A DNA stretch of 64,000 bases from contig NZ_JRKI01000015.1 of the NCBI RefSeq assembly GCF_000935125.1, positions 22,141-86,140 of the forward strand, given 5' to 3'. Under the pieces are notes generated by a model that was given only the letters and a program-made list of their open reading frames with translations, had not been told where the DNA came from and did no database searches. The position numbers and the translations under genes were made by a program. Positions 16,993-25,907 of this stretch are shown here, piece after piece. The stretch is from Streptomyces natalensis ATCC 27448 (GTDB lineage Bacteria > Actinomycetota > Actinomycetes > Streptomycetales > Streptomycetaceae). Each line of letters opens with the position of its first letter. Positions within the stretch are counted from its first letter, which is position 1.

Positions 16993-17696
16993 CGGCCCGG
17001 TGGCCCCGGGCGGCGGGCCCGCTGCTCGGGGCCTTCGCCGCGCTCGCCGTCGTCCATCTCACCGCCCTGCTCACCGGCGCCGCCACCCTCGCCCAGCTCA
17101 CCAAACCCGCGCTGATGCCGGTGCTCGCGGCCGCCGTCCTGGCCCGCGGGGGACCGCCGCTGCTCGCCGGTGCGCTGCTCTTCGGCTGCGGCGGCGACAC
17201 CTTCCTCCAGATCGGCGGGGGCACCGTCTTCCTGGTCGGCATGGGTTCGTTCGCCGCGGGCCACCTGTGCTACCTGGTCCTGTGCGCCCGGCACGGGACC
17301 CCGCCGGGCGGACGGGCCCGTACGGGGGTGCTCGGCGGCGGCTACGCGGTGGTCCTGGCCGCCACCGTCGCCCTCCTGTGGCCGGACCTCCCGGCCGCCC
17401 TGCGTGTCCCGGTGGCCGGTTACAGCCTGCTGTTGACCGCGATGGCCTTCGGGGCGCTGCGGGCGGGGCCCTGGGCGGCGGCCGGCGGGCTGCTCTTCCT
17501 GCTCTCCGACACCCTGATCGCCGGCGGGATCGCCCACTGGCCGCAGCCGCCGCTCCCGCAGTTCTGGATCATGCTCACCTACGCGGCGGCGCAGGCCGCG
17601 CTGGCCGAGGGCGTACTCCGCGCGGCCGCGCGAGGCGGAAAGCCGCAGGGGACCGGGCGGCCAACCGACCGGCCCCCCACGGCAGTTACCGCCTGA
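16989..17696 (+). CDS. Lysoplasmalogenase-like YhhN family membrane protein
   Basis: This 235-residue polytopic protein has seven to eight hydrophobic segments and YhhN-family marks: TKPALMPVLAAAVLA (about 37-51), LLFGCGGDTFLQ (GD pair, about 62-73) and LLFLLSDTLIA (SD pair, about 165-175). Members such as TMEM86 hydrolyse the vinyl ether bond of lysoplasmalogen. The start codon GTG overlaps the stop of the desaturase-type gene. Coupling with a lipid di-iron oxygenase supports a lipid role, but this is inference. Confidence 0.85.
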
Positions 17697-17718
17697 CCTG
17701 CTGCCGTTACCGGCCGGC

Positions 17719-19230
17719 CTACTTCTTCACGGCGGTCAGCGCATCGACGATGCCATAGCCGAAGTGGCTGTTGAGGTGCTTGGTGCCGGTGCAGGTGGCG
17801 TCACCCGCGGGGCAACCGGGGTTGTCCGCCTGCTCCTTGAGCAGCCACTGGATCTCCTGCGGGCTCGACGTGGGGTGCGTGCTCTTCAGCAGCGCCGCCA
17901 CACCGGCGACATGCGGGGTGGCCATGGACGTACCCGCCAGATAGGCCCAGTCGCCGCCCGGCACGGTGGAGAGGATGTTGCCGTTCTTGGCGGGCAGTTC
18001 GGGCACCTGCTTCGCGTCGCCGCCGGGAGCCGCCACATCGATCTGGCCCAGGCCGTAGTTCGAGTAGTACGACTTGGCCTGGTGCACCCCGGTCGCCGCG
18101 ACGGTCACCGTGCCCGGCAGCTGGGTGGGCACGTCCCAGCAGGTCTTGGGGCTGACGGTGCGGGTGACGGGGGTGGAGTCGTCGGGGCTGGTGGCGTCGG
18201 GGAGCTTGTCGGCCGCGAGGTCCAGGTTGGAGTTGCCCGCCGCGGCCACATTGAGGACGCCCTTGCCCTGGGCGTACTTCGCGGCCCGGCCGACCGCGTC
18301 AATGATCGCGGCCTGATCGGCGTCATCCTTGCAGTTGAACATCCACGGGTCGACGTAATAGCTGTTGTTGGTGACCGCGATGCCGTGGTCGGCCGCGAAG
18401 ACGAAGGCGCACACCACGCTCTCGGCGTAGAACATGGCCGTCTTGGGCTCGCTGACCTTGATGGCGGAGATCTTCACGCCCGGCGCGACCCCGGCCACGC
18501 CCACGCCGTTGCGGGCCGCGGCGATCGTGCCCGCGACATGGGTGCCGTGGTAGTCCTCGTCCGGGTCCCAGGGGCGCCATGAGCCCGGGGACGTATCGGC
18601 CACGCCGCCCACGCAGTTGGCGGACTGCTTGGCGGAGAAGTTGGCCTTCAGATCCGGGTGGGTGTCGTCCACACCGGTGTCGATGATGCCGACGGTGACC
18701 TTGCGGCTGCCGGGGTTCACCTTCGCGGCCTGGTCCGCCTTGATGGCGGGCAGATCCCACTGGAGCGGTTCGAGCGGCTCCCGGCCGTTCGCCTTCGCCG
18801 CCGCCGTCACGGCCCTGAGCTGGGACTTCGACAGTCGTTCGATCTTCTGCGGCTTGCCGATGTCGGTGGTGCCGGTCGCCTTGAGCGGTGCGGTACGGGT
18901 CGCACCCGCCGAGTGGACGCCCGGCACGGTGCGCATCGTTTCGGCGAAGCGGGGGTTGGCCGAGTGGACGACGATCACGCCGATGCGCTCATGGGCGATG
19001 ATCACCTTCCCGCCGGCCTTGGTTATCGCCTTCTCCACGCCGCCGAGCACGGCGTGGACCGGGGTGGCGTTCACGACGTACGACAGCAGCGGGCCGTCGG
19101 CCGGGGCCGCGGCGGCGGTGTCCTGCGGTGCGGCGGTGGCCGCGCCCGGAAGGAAGCCGAGGGACGCCGTCAGGGCGAGTCCGAGCGGCAGGGCCAGGAG
19201 CCGCGCGCGTCTGGAACGGGGATGAGCCAT
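17719..19230 (-). CDS. Secreted S8 family serine peptidase (subtilase)
   Basis: This 503-residue protein has a signal peptide (ALPLGLALTASLGFL...ATAAP, cleavage about residue 34), an N-terminal inhibitor-like propeptide (about 45-125), and the catalytic triad Asp in VGIIDTGVDDTHPDL, His in YHGTHVAGTIAA and Ser in AGTSMATPHVAGVAALL. The oxyanion Asn is in VAAAGNSNLDL. It is expected to act outside the cell, perhaps in nutrition or developmental proteolysis. A 10-bp stem hairpin (19255-19264 with 19275-19284) lies in its 5' leader. The gene is convergent with the YhhN gene. Confidence 0.93.
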   Translation of the reverse strand: MAHPRSRRARLLALPLGLALTASLGFLPGAATAAPQDTAAAAPADGPLLSYVVNATPVHAVLGGVEKAITKAGGKVIIAHERIGVIVVHSANPRFAETMRTVPGVHSAGATRTAPLKATGTTDIGKPQKIERLSKSQLRAVTAAAKANGREPLEPLQWDLPAIKADQAAKVNPGSRKVTVGIIDTGVDDTHPDLKANFSAKQSANCVGGVADTSPGSWRPWDPDEDYHGTHVAGTIAAARNGVGVAGVAPGVKISAIKVSEPKTAMFYAESVVCAFVFAADHGIAVTNNSYYVDPWMFNCKDDADQAAIIDAVGRAAKYAQGKGVLNVAAAGNSNLDLAADKLPDATSPDDSTPVTRTVSPKTCWDVPTQLPGTVTVAATGVHQAKSYYSNYGLGQIDVAAPGGDAKQVPELPAKNGNILSTVPGGDWAYLAGTSMATPHVAGVAALLKSTHPTSSPQEIQWLLKEQADNPGCPAGDATCTGTKHLNSHFGYGIVDALTAVKK

Positions 19231-19825
19231 GGGTACTCCACATCATCCGTGAGACCGCCCGTGCACGGGGTTGCGCACGGGCGGAAGCAATGCGACGTGA
19301 AGTTATCGGCGATCAGCGACGTACAGCAATGGAAACCGGGAAAAACCCGTCAGGGACGGAAAATTGATGTCACGTCAGGGTCGTGCCGGGGTCGTTTCGG
19401 GGGTGCGTCGGGGGCGCGGTCGGGGCCGCGCACCACGGCGGCGTCAGAGGTCGCGCCGAAGGGCGTCGATGCTCAGCGGCGGCAGCGCGACGCGGGGGCC
19501 GTACCAGCGGCGCATCCGCAGCCCGCACGGCCGCTGCGCCACCGGGGCGGCGGCGAGAGGGGCGGGCAGCCGGACGCTGCCGTAGGGGTGCCGGCGGGGG
19601 TCGGACGGCTTCGGGGTCTGCGTGGGCGGCACGGTCACGCCCGGCCCAACGAAGCGCCGCCGCGCCGGTCGCGGCCCCGCCCGTATTCCTCCGATTTTCT
19701 TCGCGGATTCCCGTAACCGCCCCCTGTCGGATCGTGACCCGCGGCCCTACGATGCGTGATCCACGTCACTTATCCGGGCCTTATTCTCGGGCGTAACACC
19801 CACCCCCCTACGCGTCAGGAGACCC
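19231..19825. other. Long intergenic region between subtilase and DUF485 genes
   Basis: 595 bases separate these divergent genes and I find no convincing gene. The left part holds the subtilase promoter and 5' hairpin (19255-19284). The middle is GC-rich with no codon-position pattern that I trust. The right end is AT-richer (19740-19800) and should carry the promoter of the symporter operon. Confidence 0.5.
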
Positions 19826-20170
19826 GTGAGCGCCGTACCCACCACCGACACCGGGACGCATGAACCGCCCGACTACCGCCAGGTGCAGTCGAGCGCGGAA
19901 TTCACCGAACTGCGCCGCGCCCACCGCTCGTTCGCCTTCCCGATCACCCTCGGCTTCCTCCTCTGGTACCTGGTGTACGTCCTGCTGTCGAGCTACGCCG
20001 GCGGCTTCATGGCCACCCCGGTCCTCGGCCACCTCAACGTCGCCTTCGTCCTCGGCATCGCCCAGTTCGCCACCACCTTCCTGATCGCCTGGTGGTACTC
20101 CCGGCACGCCGCCGCCGCGCTCGACCCCAAGGCCGAGGCCCTCAAGTCCCGCCTGGAGGCCGGCGCATGA
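19826..20170 (+). CDS. DUF485 domain-containing membrane protein
   Basis: This 114-residue protein has FTELRRAHRSFAFPITLGFL (about 29-48) and two membrane helices (about 42-62 and 75-96), the DUF485 pattern. DUF485 genes nearly always precede an acetate/solute symporter gene, as here, where the stop overlaps the ATG of actP (ATGA). The protein may aid assembly or regulation of the transporter. GTG 19826 follows a CAGGAG motif. Confidence 0.88.
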   Translation: MSAVPTTDTGTHEPPDYRQVQSSAEFTELRRAHRSFAFPITLGFLLWYLVYVLLSSYAGGFMATPVLGHLNVAFVLGIAQFATTFLIAWWYSRHAAAALDPKAEALKSRLEAGA

Positions 20171-21789
20171 CCCTCACCCAGCAGCTCGCGGCCGGCCCGG
20201 CGGGCGCGCACCGACCCCTGATCATCAGCCTCTTCGCGGTCTTCGTCGCCGCCACCCTCGCCATCACGGTCTGGGCGGGCCGCCAGACCCGTGGCGCGGA
20301 GGACTTCTACGCCGGCGGCCGCCGGTTCAGCGGCTTCCAGAACGGCCTGGCCATCTCCGGCGACTACATGTCCGCCGCGTCCTTCCTCGGCATCGCCGGC
20401 GCCATCGCCCTCTTCGGCTACGACGGCTTCCTCTACTCCATCGGCTTCCTCGTCGCCTGGCTCGTCGCTCTGCTCCTGGTGGCCGAACCCCTGCGCAACT
20501 CCGGCCGGTTCACCATGGGCGACGTCCTGGCCTACCGCATGCGCCGGCGTCCGGTCCGTACGGCCGCCGGCACCTCCACCATCGTCGTGTCGATCTTCTA
20601 CCTGCTCGCCCAGATGGCCGGCGCCGGCGCCCTGGTCACCCTGCTCCTGGGCATCACCAGCGAGACGGGCAAGATCCTGGTCGTCGTCCTCGTCGGCATC
20701 GTGATGATCCTCTACGTCACCATCGGCGGGATGAAGGGCACCACCTGGGTCCAGATGGTCAAGGCGGTCCTGCTGATCGCCGGCACCCTGCTGATCACCT
20801 TCCTGGTGGCCCTCAAATTCGACTTCAACCTCTCCGCACTGCTGGGCAAGGCGGCCGAGAACAGCGGCAAGGGCGCCGCCTTCCTCCAGCCGGGCCTCAA
20901 ATACGGCGCCACCGCCACCTCGAAGATCGACTTCATCTCGCTGGGCCTCGCCCTCGTCCTGGGCACCGCGGGCCTGCCGCACATCCTGATCCGCTTCTAC
21001 ACCGTCCCCACCGCCAAGGCCGCCCGGAAGTCGGTGAACTGGGCGATCGGCATCATCGGCGTCTTCTACCTGATGACCATCGCGCTCGGCTTCGGCGCCG
21101 CTGCCCTGATCAAGCCCGAGGCGCTCACCGCCGCCAACAAGGCGGGCAACACCGCGGCCCCGCAGCTGGCCGAGGTCATCGGCGGCGGCGCCGGCTCCAC
21201 CGGGGGCGCGGTCCTGCTCGCCGTCATCTCCGCGGTCGCCTTCGCCACCATCCTCGCGGTGGTCGCCGGCCTCACCCTCGCCTCGTCCTCGTCCTTCGCC
21301 CACGACATCTACGTCAATGTGCTGCGCAAGGGCGAGGCGACGGAGAAGGAAGAGATCGCCGCGGCCCGCTGGGCGACCGTCGGCATCGGCGCCGTCGCCA
21401 TCGTGCTCGGCGTCTTCGCCCGCGGCCTGAACGTCGCCGGCCTGGTGGCGCTCGCCTTCGCGGTCGCCGCCTCCGCCAACCTCCCCACCCTCCTCTACAG
21501 CCTGTTCTGGAAGCGCTTCACCACCCAGGGCGCCCTGTGGTCCATCTACGGCGGCCTCGCCTCGTCCGTCCTGCTGGTCCTCTTCTCCCCGGTCGTCTCC
21601 GGCAAGGAGACCTCGATGTTCCCCGCCGCCGGCTTCGACGTCTTCCCCCTGGAGAACCCCGGCCTGATCTCCATCCCGCTGGGCTTCCTCCTGGGCTGGC
21701 TGGGCTCCCTGCTCTCCAAGGAGGAGCCGGACGCCCGCAAGTACGCCGAGCTGGAGGTGCGCGCGCTGACCGGAACCGGTGCCCATTAG
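20167..21789 (+). CDS. actP: Cation/acetate symporter, SSS family (ActP-like)
   Basis: This 540-residue protein has about 13 membrane helices of the sodium:solute symporter family. Recognisable segments are GGRRFSGFQNGLAISGDYMS (about 49-68), the characteristic start of ActP-like members, and GTAGLPHILIRFYTVPTAKA (about 275-294). It should import acetate and other short monocarboxylates with a cation. It is translationally coupled to the DUF485 gene. A strong hairpin after the stop ends the operon. Confidence 0.9.
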   Translation: MTLTQQLAAGPAGAHRPLIISLFAVFVAATLAITVWAGRQTRGAEDFYAGGRRFSGFQNGLAISGDYMSAASFLGIAGAIALFGYDGFLYSIGFLVAWLVALLLVAEPLRNSGRFTMGDVLAYRMRRRPVRTAAGTSTIVVSIFYLLAQMAGAGALVTLLLGITSETGKILVVVLVGIVMILYVTIGGMKGTTWVQMVKAVLLIAGTLLITFLVALKFDFNLSALLGKAAENSGKGAAFLQPGLKYGATATSKIDFISLGLALVLGTAGLPHILIRFYTVPTAKAARKSVNWAIGIIGVFYLMTIALGFGAAALIKPEALTAANKAGNTAAPQLAEVIGGGAGSTGGAVLLAVISAVAFATILAVVAGLTLASSSSFAHDIYVNVLRKGEATEKEEIAAARWATVGIGAVAIVLGVFARGLNVAGLVALAFAVAASANLPTLLYSLFWKRFTTQGALWSIYGGLASSVLLVLFSPVVSGKETSMFPAAGFDVFPLENPGLISIPLGFLLGWLGSLLSKEEPDARKYAELEVRALTGTGAH

Positions 21790-21826
21790 CCGGATGACCG
21801 CGAGGTGAGTCATCCCTACAGTGCGT

Positions 21827-21868
21827 GGGCGGGGCGGCATCGTAGAGAACTACGACGCCACCCCGCCC
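21827..21868 (+). terminator. Hairpin terminator after actP
   Basis: A 19-bp stem (21827-21845 with 21850-21868) with two mismatches and a 4-base loop lies 38 bases after the symporter stop. Confidence 0.75.
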
Positions 21869-21977
21869 ACCTCGTGCTTCCGCGCCCTGCTCACTGTCAC
21901 ACCCATCGCGTAGGCTCAAAGACGTACCGATCCACCGCCGCACGCAACTGATCAACCCCAGTCGGGGAGGGGGCCCT

Positions 21978-22967
21978 GTGCTCATCGACACTTACGGTCG
22001 CGTGGCCACCGACCTGCGCGTTTCACTCACGGACCGCTGCAATCTGCGGTGTACGTACTGCATGCCCGAAGAAGGGCTGCAATGGCTCGCCAAGCCGGAT
22101 CTGCTCACCGATGACGAGATAGTCCGGCTGATCACCATCGCCGTCCGCGACCTCGGCATCGAAGAGGTCCGCTTCACCGGCGGCGAGCCCCTGCTGCGCC
22201 CCGGCCTGGTCGGCATTGTCGAGCGCGTCGCCCGGCTCACGCCCCGCCCCCAGATGTCCCTCACCACCAACGGCATCGGCCTGGAGCGCACCGCCGCCGC
22301 CCTGCGCGACGCCGGCCTCGACCGCGTCAACGTCTCCCTCGACACTCTGCGCCCCGATGTCTTCCAGGCCCTGACCCGCCGCAAGCGGCATGCGGACGTC
22401 CTGCGCGGCCTGGAGGCGGCCCGCGCCGCCCGCTTGACCCCGGTCAAGGTCAACACCGTCCTGATGCCGGGCCTCAACGACGACGAGGCCCCCGACCTCC
22501 TCGCCTGGGCCGTCGAGCACGACTACGAACTCCGCTTCATCGAGCAGATGCCGCTGGACGCCCAGCACGGCTGGAAGCGCGACGGCATGATCACCGCCGG
22601 CGACATCCTCGCCTCGCTGCGCACCCGCTTCACCCTCACCCCCGAGGGCCGGGACGAGCGCGGCTCCGCCCCCGCCGAACGCTGGATCGTCGACGGCGGC
22701 CCGCACCGCGTAGGCGTGATCGCCTCCGTCACCCGCCCGTTCTGCCGCGCCTGCGACCGTACGCGCCTGACGGCCGACGGACAGATCCGCACCTGTCTGT
22801 TCGCCACCGAGGAGACGGATCTGCGCGCCGCCCTGCGCTCCGATGCCCCCGACGCCGAGATCGCCCGGATATGGAAGCTGGCGATGTGGGGCAAGAAGGC
22901 GGGCTCCGGACTGGACGACCCGTCCTTCCTTCAGCCCGAGCGCCCGATGTCAGCCATCGGCGGCTGA
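21978..22967 (+). CDS. moaA: GTP 3',8-cyclase MoaA
   Basis: This 329-residue radical SAM enzyme performs the first step of molybdenum cofactor synthesis, turning GTP into 3',8-cyclo-7,8-dihydro-GTP. The N-terminal cluster motif is CNLRCTYCMPEEG (residues 18-30). The second cluster motif appears as FCRACDRTRLTADGQIRTC (about 255-273). The chain ends in the conserved GG needed for activity. GTG 21978 has GGGGAGGG upstream. It stands alone, with no other moa gene nearby. The 3' end overlaps a minus-strand small gene by 18 bases. Confidence 0.96.
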   Translation: MLIDTYGRVATDLRVSLTDRCNLRCTYCMPEEGLQWLAKPDLLTDDEIVRLITIAVRDLGIEEVRFTGGEPLLRPGLVGIVERVARLTPRPQMSLTTNGIGLERTAAALRDAGLDRVNVSLDTLRPDVFQALTRRKRHADVLRGLEAARAARLTPVKVNTVLMPGLNDDEAPDLLAWAVEHDYELRFIEQMPLDAQHGWKRDGMITAGDILASLRTRFTLTPEGRDERGSAPAERWIVDGGPHRVGVIASVTRPFCRACDRTRLTADGQIRTCLFATEETDLRAALRSDAPDAEIARIWKLAMWGKKAGSGLDDPSFLQPERPMSAIGG

Positions 22968-23204
22968 CGACCGCCGCTCCCACTCCGCCAGCGTCACCAC
23001 ATCCTTCAAGAACCCCCGCACGCCCAGGAACTGCGACAGATGCTCGCGGTGTTCCTCGCACGCCAGCCAGGTCTTGCGGCGGTCCGGGGTGTGCAGCTTC
23101 GGGTTGTTCCAGGCGAGCACCCACACCGCATCGGCGCGACAGCCCTTGGCTGAGCAGACGGTGACGTTCTCGGTGCTGCTGGGGGTGGTGTTCGGGGAGT
23201 TCAC
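22950..23204 (-). CDS. Conserved actinobacterial small protein (84 aa)
   Basis: This 84-residue protein has CSAKGCRADAVWVLAWNNPKLH and LACEEHREHLSQFLGVRGFL, i.e. a CxxxxC and CxxH arrangement suggesting a small zinc-binding unit. Similar proteins beside moaA in Streptomyces carry the unsupported label 'acetone carboxylase'. It is convergent with moaA and overlaps its 3' end. Function unknown. Confidence 0.72.
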   Translation of the reverse strand: MNSPNTTPSSTENVTVCSAKGCRADAVWVLAWNNPKLHTPDRRKTWLACEEHREHLSQFLGVRGFLKDVVTLAEWERRSSAADG

Positions 23205-23413
23205 GGCCTCAACCCTACGTCCCGCCCCACCGGCGCCGGTTGGCGGCGGACATGGCGACGCCGGGCAGCCACGGGGGGAGCCGCCCGGCGTCGGTCCGTC
23301 GCTCCGACGGGGGATGCGGAGCGCGTACGCAGTATGTCACGGGGAATGGTGCGCAGTGCACCGGATCCGCATGATTGATCTGAGCTTTTCTTGAGCTTTG
23401 CAGACGCGTGCAC

Positions 23414-23803
23414 TCAGTCCTGCTCGCGGCGAGCCCCCGGAACGTCATCCTCCGGCGACTCCGGAACGGATTCCGCCGACCCCTGTGCCGCGTCCTTGCC
23501 CTCGCTTCCGGGCCCCAGCATGGGCCGGGGCGGTACGGCGACGAACGTCCTCGGCAGCGAAGGGGCGTTCTCCCGGCCCGCGTTGGCGATGACCACCGCG
23601 ACATACGGCAGCCCCATGCCCAGCACCAGCGTCGCAATGGCAAAAGGCCGCTCGATGTTCCACAGCACGACGGTGAGCACCACCGCCAGGCTCCGGACAA
23701 CCATCGAGATCACATAGCGGCGCTGCCGCCCCTTGACGTCCTCGGACAGCCCTTGCCGCGCTCCCGTGATCCGGAAGGTCTGGGCTCCGCTCTGCTTCCG
23801 CAT
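23414..23803 (-). CDS. DUF3099 domain-containing membrane protein
   Basis: About 129 residues: a short basic N-terminus (TFRITGARQGLSEDVKGRQRRYVISM, first part typical of DUF3099), two membrane helices (about 30-50 and 52-74), and a Pro/Glu-rich cytoplasmic tail. ATG 23803 was chosen as the start nearest the conserved region. No function is known for the family. It lies alone, divergent from the GlsB gene. Confidence 0.78.
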   Translation of the reverse strand: MRKQSGAQTFRITGARQGLSEDVKGRQRRYVISMVVRSLAVVLTVVLWNIERPFAIATLVLGMGLPYVAVVIANAGRENAPSLPRTFVAVPPRPMLGPGSEGKDAAQGSAESVPESPEDDVPGARREQD

Positions 23804-24048
23804 CACATTCCACCACCTGCTCGCCTGTGCCGGATTCTCCCCGCTTCCGGGCAGATTCCACGGTACGCCGCGGCTGCGACGGCTTCGAGACCGGGGCATG
23901 GCCTGCACAGACAGGGTCTGCCGGGCCCATCGACGTACCCCCCCGCTCCGGCATGCGGCGTAGCAGATGCGGAGCGACACTGGCGGGGCAACGGCTCCCG
24001 GCGCGGCGGCCCGCACCGTGCCGTGGCGCGAGCCGCGGAGGAGGCGAC

Positions 24049-24327
24049 ATGAATTGGTTGTGGGCCATCATCGTCGGCCTGATTCTGGGCCTGATCGCCA
24101 AGGCCGTCATCCCCGGCAAGCAGCAGATCCCGCTCTGGCTGACGGTGATCTTCGGCATGCTCGGCAGCGTCCTGGGCAACTGGGCGGCCACCGGACTCGG
24201 CATCAACGAGACCCGGGGCATCGACTGGACCCGGCATCTGCTCCAGCTGGTCGGCGCGATCCTCATCGTCGCCGTCGGCGACCGCCTGTGGGTCGCGGTC
24301 CGCGGCCGTAAGGGAGGGGAGACCTGA
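24049..24327 (+). CDS. GlsB/YeaQ/YmgE family stress membrane protein
   Basis: This 92-residue protein has three hydrophobic helices and the family opening WLWAIIVGLILGLIAKAVIPGK. In Gram-positive bacteria GlsB-like proteins associate with Asp23-type stress systems. GGAGGAG lies seven bases before the ATG. A perfect hairpin separates it from the convergent tyrS. Confidence 0.85.
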   Translation: MNWLWAIIVGLILGLIAKAVIPGKQQIPLWLTVIFGMLGSVLGNWAATGLGINETRGIDWTRHLLQLVGAILIVAVGDRLWVAVRGRKGGET

Positions 24328-24347
24328 TCTCCCGGCGACACGGCGAG

Positions 24348-24382
24348 GCGGCCGGTGCGCGAGACGCTCGCGCACCGGCCGC
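24348..24382. terminator. Bidirectional hairpin terminator (GlsB gene/tyrS)
   Basis: A perfect 16-bp stem (24348-24363 with 24367-24382) with a 3-base loop lies between two convergent genes. Confidence 0.82.
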
Positions 24383-24399
24383 CCGTCCGCCCGCGGGGC

Positions 24400-25803
24400 T
24401 CAGCGGCCCTCGAGCTGCGCCAGCTTGCGCCCCGCCTTGAGGTACGCGGTGCCCGGCGCACCGGCCACCTTCTCGGCCAGCACCTCGGCCAGCGGCCGCA
24501 CCGACTCGGCCTCGGCCAGGACCACGGTCTGCTGGCCGTCCTCGCCCTCGACCACCAGCCGCAGCGCGTTCTGCTTCGCCAGCCGCCGCGCCGCCGAGGC
24601 GCTCGGCGTGAACTGGAGCACCTTGGTCAGCACCGCCGCGACGGTCTCGCCGCCGTGCTCGGCGACATCGACGACCGGCAGCGACTCCACATCGGCGAAG
24701 GACTTCTTGGAGAACTGTGCGATGAACCCGGCCCGCGCCGCCATCGCCGCCTCCAGCCCGTACAGCGCCGCCACGACCTCACCCGCCAGGACCTTCTTCA
24801 GATCCATCGGGTGCAGCGACCGGTCCGCAACCCGGCCCAGCGCCAGCGCGACCTCGTCGTCCGTCCACTCCGTCCAGGCCTTCAGGTACGGCTCCATCAG
24901 CCGGTCCGGCACCGACATGATCTTGCCGAAGACATCGTCGGCGGGCGCGCTCAGCCCGACGTAATTGCCCTTGGACTTGGACATCTTGGCGCCGGTGCCG
25001 TCCGTGCCCTCGATCAGCGGCATGGTCACCACCAGCTGCGGCGTCTGCCCGCGCAGCTCCATCAGCTTGCGCGCCATCTGGAGATTCAGCAGCTGGTCCG
25101 AGCCGCCCAGCTCCACATCGCAGTTCAGCGCCACCGAGTCCAGACCCTGCGCGATCGGGTACAGCAGCTCGGTCATGGTCAGACCCGAGCCGGCCGCCAG
25201 CCGGTTGCGGAAGTCCTCGCGCTGGAGCAGCTGCGAGGCCGGGACATGGGCGAGCAGCCCGAGCAGCTCGGGGAAGGTGTACGGCGCCAGCCACTCGCTG
25301 TTCTGCCGGAAGCTGACCTTCTCGAAGTCGAAGAACGGGCGCACCTGTTCGCGGTAGGTGGCCAGGTTGTTCGCGATGTCCTCGTCGGTCAGCGGCGGAC
25401 GCTCGGCCGTACGGCCGGACGGGTCACCGATCTTGGCCGTGAAGTCGCCGATGATCAGCGTGACGTCATGGCCCAGCCGCTGGAACCGGCTCAGGATGAT
25501 CAGCGGGACCGCATGCCCCAGGTGCACATCGGTCGCCGTCGGGTCGATGCCCAGCTTGATGTGCAGACCCCGGCCGGCCGCCCGGCGCTCCTCGATCCGC
25601 TCGGCCAGCTTGTCCACGCCCGGCAGGACCTCGACCGTCCGGGACGCGATCAGCTCGGCCTGCTCCTTCGCGGACAGGTCCGACAGATCCAGATAGCGCC
25701 GGGCGCCCGTCTCCTTGAGCAGCTCCTGGACGGTGCCGTCCGAGGAGAGGTCGGCGGAGAGCAGTGTGCTGGCGCGGGCGACGGATTCGCCGAGGCGTGT
25801 CAT
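24400..25803 (-). CDS. tyrS: Tyrosine--tRNA ligase
   Basis: A class I synthetase of about 467 residues. HLGHAVPLI serves as the HIGH motif and AKMSKSKGNYVGL contains KMSKS. The anticodon-binding and C-terminal S4-like region (about 400-467) closes the protein. The Rossmann core has LIIGDFTAKIGDPSGR. It charges tRNA-Tyr. ATG 25803 gives a normal N-terminus. The upstream 100 bases hold a G/C-rich palindromic stretch (25826-25858) but no recognisable T-box. Confidence 0.95.
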   Translation of the reverse strand: MTRLGESVARASTLLSADLSSDGTVQELLKETGARRYLDLSDLSAKEQAELIASRTVEVLPGVDKLAERIEERRAAGRGLHIKLGIDPTATDVHLGHAVPLIILSRFQRLGHDVTLIIGDFTAKIGDPSGRTAERPPLTDEDIANNLATYREQVRPFFDFEKVSFRQNSEWLAPYTFPELLGLLAHVPASQLLQREDFRNRLAAGSGLTMTELLYPIAQGLDSVALNCDVELGGSDQLLNLQMARKLMELRGQTPQLVVTMPLIEGTDGTGAKMSKSKGNYVGLSAPADDVFGKIMSVPDRLMEPYLKAWTEWTDDEVALALGRVADRSLHPMDLKKVLAGEVVAALYGLEAAMAARAGFIAQFSKKSFADVESLPVVDVAEHGGETVAAVLTKVLQFTPSASAARRLAKQNALRLVVEGEDGQQTVVLAEAESVRPLAEVLAEKVAGAPGTAYLKAGRKLAQLEGR

Positions 25804-25907
25804 GGCGTCCCTGATCGATCGTGGTTCCCCATGGGAGGACCCCAAGGGGGAGGCAAGGGGCCAGTCTATTCGGTGCGGGCACCCCGGCCCCCGCCTCCCC
25901 GGCCCGC

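Noticed and set aside
19993..21840. 615-residue minus-strand open frame
   Set aside because: Antisense to the acetate symporter; low-complexity Glu/Asp/Gly sequence caused by reversed codons.
25804..25907. T-box leader for tyrS
   Set aside because: No TGGNACC-type T-box sequence or antiterminator found; only a GC palindrome.
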